A DNA stretch of 9,222 nt. Origin: DATFJZ01 sp034660495 (GTDB lineage Bacteria; Desulfobacterota; Desulfobacteria; Desulfobacterales; Desulfobacteraceae). The translations under genes and the position numbers were made by a program. Location of the stretch: NCBI GenBank assembly GCA_034660495.1, contig JAYEJJ010000279.1, positions 1-9,222 on the forward strand. The letters are read 5' to 3'. Under the pieces are notes generated by a model. That model was not told the origin of the DNA and ran no database searches. It worked only from the letters and a program-made list of their open reading frames with translations. Positions 7,359 to 9,222 of this stretch are shown piece by piece (the stretch's first letter is position 1; each line of letters begins with the position of its first letter).

Positions 7359-7386
7359 AATATAAACGAAACAACAATGATGTCAA
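7359..7386 (-). promoter_or_regulatory. Sigma70-like promoter for the lectin operon
   Basis: Reading the minus strand, a perfect TTGACA (plus 7381-7386) is followed after 16 bases by TATATT (plus 7359-7364, five of six consensus bases). The expected transcription start near 7352 would give a leader of about 330 nt before the lectin ATG at 7022. It is the best -35/-10 pair I found in the divergent region. Confidence 0.5.
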
Positions 7387-7567
7387 GTAAAAAAGGAATC
7401 AAATCTGTACCCTGCTTTCCGCGCAAAATCCAGCAGGCAACAATGCTTTTCAGTGCAGGAATAAAACATGTTAGAATTTGATTAAATTTAATAAAACCTA
7501 TTGAAAAAAGAATCTGCCTATAATAAAACGCCCTAACTCAAAGGCTATTTGAACTGGAGGTCAAACC

Positions 7568-9222
7568 CTGAAAATCAACGAAAAAATAAAGAAAAAAAAT
7601 CCTCATAAAAGAAAAATCCTCCAGACCGGGCTTGTTACACTGGGTTTTTTTTGTTTTTACTGGCCTGGGGCCTTTTGTTTTTCGAGATGGATACAAGCAG
7701 AAAGGCGCTTTTATGTGAACTGAAGCGGGAACAAAACAATTTAACCCGCGTTCTTGCAGACCATTTGTATGAAATTCTGGAGCATAAACAAGCCATTGAG
7801 GTTTTTGCCCTGCAATTTTTTACCGGCCAGAAGGAGAAGTCCTTAAGTGATATTACTGGATTTCTACACGGAGAAAAAGCCTTTACCCAGGTTGTGCTCT
7901 ATGATTTATCGGGTACCCCTTTTTATATGTCCTCTCCCGGCAAAAATGATCACGCTCAATCCCAAAAAATCAGGCAGATCATTACCAATATGGTTGAAAA
8001 TAAAAATACTCTGCTCGTTGAACTGGACCGGAATACTGTTGGAATATCATGGCAAATTCCCTTTCTGTTCCCTTTAAGAAAGGGCGGCATCCTTCATGAT
8101 TACGTTACACTTTTTGAATCCAAAACCCTTGTTTCCGGAACGTTTTCCAAAAAAGTGTAAACTACTTTTTTGTGAATATGAAGGATGCCGAAAGGGCAAT
8201 GAAATGACAGGGGCCATGCTGCTTGAGCTGGACCTGGGATATTTTCTTAACCTGCTTAAAAATATTGATATTGGGAAAACCGGTAAAATTATGATTTTCA
8301 ATGATCGCGGTGAAGAATTGGCACGTTTTGAAAACGGCGGTCTGGCCATAGGTCATTCTTTCCCCAAACCTTTGTTAAAAAAGCTTTTAATACAAGATTC
8401 ATCCGGTACATTTAAATATCCAGGCCTTGACGATTTCCATTTAACCTGCCTTCATGTTCAAAAGTATCCATTTGTCGTGACCGTCAGTCGGGAAATGAAG
8501 GATTTTTTTTCCGAATTTACAGCGCATAAAAACAAATTGTTATGGGCCTTATCCATTATATCAATTTTCTGCCTTTCAGTTATGTTTCTGCTTTTCAGAG
8601 AGATTGTCAGCAACAACCGATATCTGAATGCCCTGATCCTTTCCAACCGGAAAAACAAGAATCTCATTCTCAGGCTGGAAAAAGAGCATAAAGTGTTAAC
8701 CAAGGCAGCCTCTGTGGATGCACTCACCCAGTTTTATAATCGGCGTTTTTTTGTTTCCATGGCCCAAAAAAATCTCTTTCTGACAAAAAAAAACACGTTC
8801 AGCTGTGCTATATTGTTCATTGATCTGGACCGGTTTAAAAAAATCAATGATACCCTGGGCCACCGTGTGGGTGATCTGCTTCTCAAGAAGGTGGCACATC
8901 GTTTGATCCGCTGTACCCGGAAATCCGATATTGTGTCCCGGTTCGGAGGGGATGAATTTGTAGTAATGCTCACAGAAATGTCTGCAGAAGAAAATATTTC
9001 CCCGGTGGTTGAAAAAATTATTGCCGCTGTTTCCGCGCCCTATGAATATATGGAAGGTCACCAGATCATAACCAGCCCGAGCATCGAAATTGCCGTTTAG
9101 GAATAGGGTTTAAATAACTTACCCATTTGATTATTCTTAATATAATAAGGTGCTTACAGCCATGTATTTTAACAAAGCAAAACATATACCAACGACAAAT
9201 ACCCGTGTAGATTTTGCTATGA
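7568..9222 (+). pseudogene. Broken membrane-bound diguanylate cyclase (Cache-like sensor + GGDEF), runs off the window
   Basis: The intact ancestor would synthesise c-di-GMP at the inner membrane in response to a periplasmic signal. The pieces are: 7568 to about 7650, a lysine-rich N-terminus leading into a membrane segment; about 7645-8084, the rest of that segment and a periplasmic sensor half; 8191-9097, the second sensor half (TGAMLLELDLGYF and onward), a second membrane helix (about 8531-8604), a linker helix and the GGDEF domain with an intact GGDEF (8945-8959) and the inhibitory RxxD site RKSD (8918-8929). The lesions are a T8 tract at 7645-7652 needing one more T, a 112-nt insertion (8085-8196), stops at 9098-9100 and beyond, and a C-terminal AMYFNKAK remnant at 9159-9182 in another frame. 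GGAGG (7556-7560) points to a CTG at 7568; no ATG, GTG or TTG is available in that frame. About 514 residues would be encoded if repaired, up to the window edge. A functional product is unlikely. Confidence 0.88.
8085..8190. mobile_element. 106-bp MITE-like insertion with 13-bp terminal inverted repeats
   Basis: The element begins with CGGCATCCTTCAT (8085-8097) and ends with its exact reverse complement ATGAAGGATGCCG (8178-8190). It is flanked directly by AAAGGG on the left (8079-8084) and AAAGGG on the right (8191-8196), a 6-bp target-site duplication. A second inner pair, TTACACTTTTT (8105-8115) and AAAAAGTGTAA (8150-8160), makes most of the element an imperfect palindrome, with TTCCGGAA (8133-8140) near the centre. 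It has no room for a transposase. Element plus one duplication copy is 112 nt, which shifts the host frame; deleting it joins FPLRKG to NEMTGAMLLELDLGYF without a break. The mobilising transposase family is not identified. Confidence 0.88.

Larger units (their letters stand above)
7023..7567. other. Divergent intergenic region: lectin leader and diguanylate cyclase upstream region
   Basis: These 545 nt separate the divergent lectin and diguanylate cyclase genes. On the minus strand they hold the lectin promoter (7359-7386), a GTGAAA/TTTCAC inverted repeat (7295-7316), two overlapping small hairpins (7149-7162 and 7159-7173) and the GCCGATATCGGC palindrome. On the plus strand a perfect TATAAT at 7519-7524 lies ahead of the cyclase, but it has no well-spaced -35 element (TTGAAA at 7501-7506 is only 12 bases away). 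GGAGG at 7556-7560 is the cyclase Shine-Dalgarno site. The part around 7330-7520 is A/T-rich. No RNA gene and no known riboswitch class could be recognised. Confidence 0.6.

Noticed and set aside
8096..8190. Independent start of a GGDEF gene at the ATG at 8096
   Set aside because: This ATG is part of the left terminal repeat of the insertion and has no ribosome site; the residues up to 8190 are element sequence.
8147..8207. Protein-like reading KSVNYFFVNMKDAERAMK in a third frame of the cyclase
   Set aside because: It looked like a second frameshift segment, but most of it lies inside the inserted element; deleting the element and one duplication copy gives a better, uninterrupted join.

Overview
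The window looks like a chromosomal segment of a Gram-negative, secretion-rich bacterium. Outer-membrane and periplasmic genes, strong Shine-Dalgarno sites and the domain make-up would fit a Desulfobacterota (Desulfobacteraceae-like) genome, but that placement is inference from gene style, not from a marker gene.

Left part (about 1-3558, + strand): a compact envelope-transport operon. An FtsX/MacB-type ABC permease (142-1362) is followed, after a 188-nt gap holding a strong 30-bp inverted repeat, by its ATPase (1551-2243). Ten nucleotides later comes a predicted outer-membrane beta-barrel protein (2254-3558). Together they suggest export or trafficking of a lipid, lipoprotein or other envelope component from the inner to the outer membrane.

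Middle part (3657-7022, - strand): two secreted proteins transcribed toward the transporter operon. The upstream one is a legume-type (L-type) lectin with a complete Ca/Mn site and a cysteine-bearing C-terminal module (7022-5937). The downstream one (5840-3657) is a large exported protein with three chromo-barrel/Tudor-knot-like repeats, a beta-sandwich, a TPR-like region and an eleven-cysteine segment. A good sigma70-like promoter (plus-strand 7359-7386) implies a leader of about 330 nt ahead of the lectin.

Right part (about 7568-9222, + strand): a membrane-bound diguanylate cyclase that is broken. Its coding sequence is spread over all three frames. The central disruption is a clean insertion of a 106-bp non-autonomous element (8085-8190) with 13-bp perfect terminal inverted repeats and a 6-bp target duplication (AAAGGG). 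Removing the element plus one duplication copy restores an uninterrupted protein. Further lesions are a T8 tract in the first membrane segment, a CTG in place of a normal start codon, and a stop-ridden C-terminus where the AMYxxxAK remnant of the GGDEF domain survives in another frame. The remnant lies divergent from the lectin gene, which may mean that c-di-GMP control of this secreted-adhesin locus has been lost.
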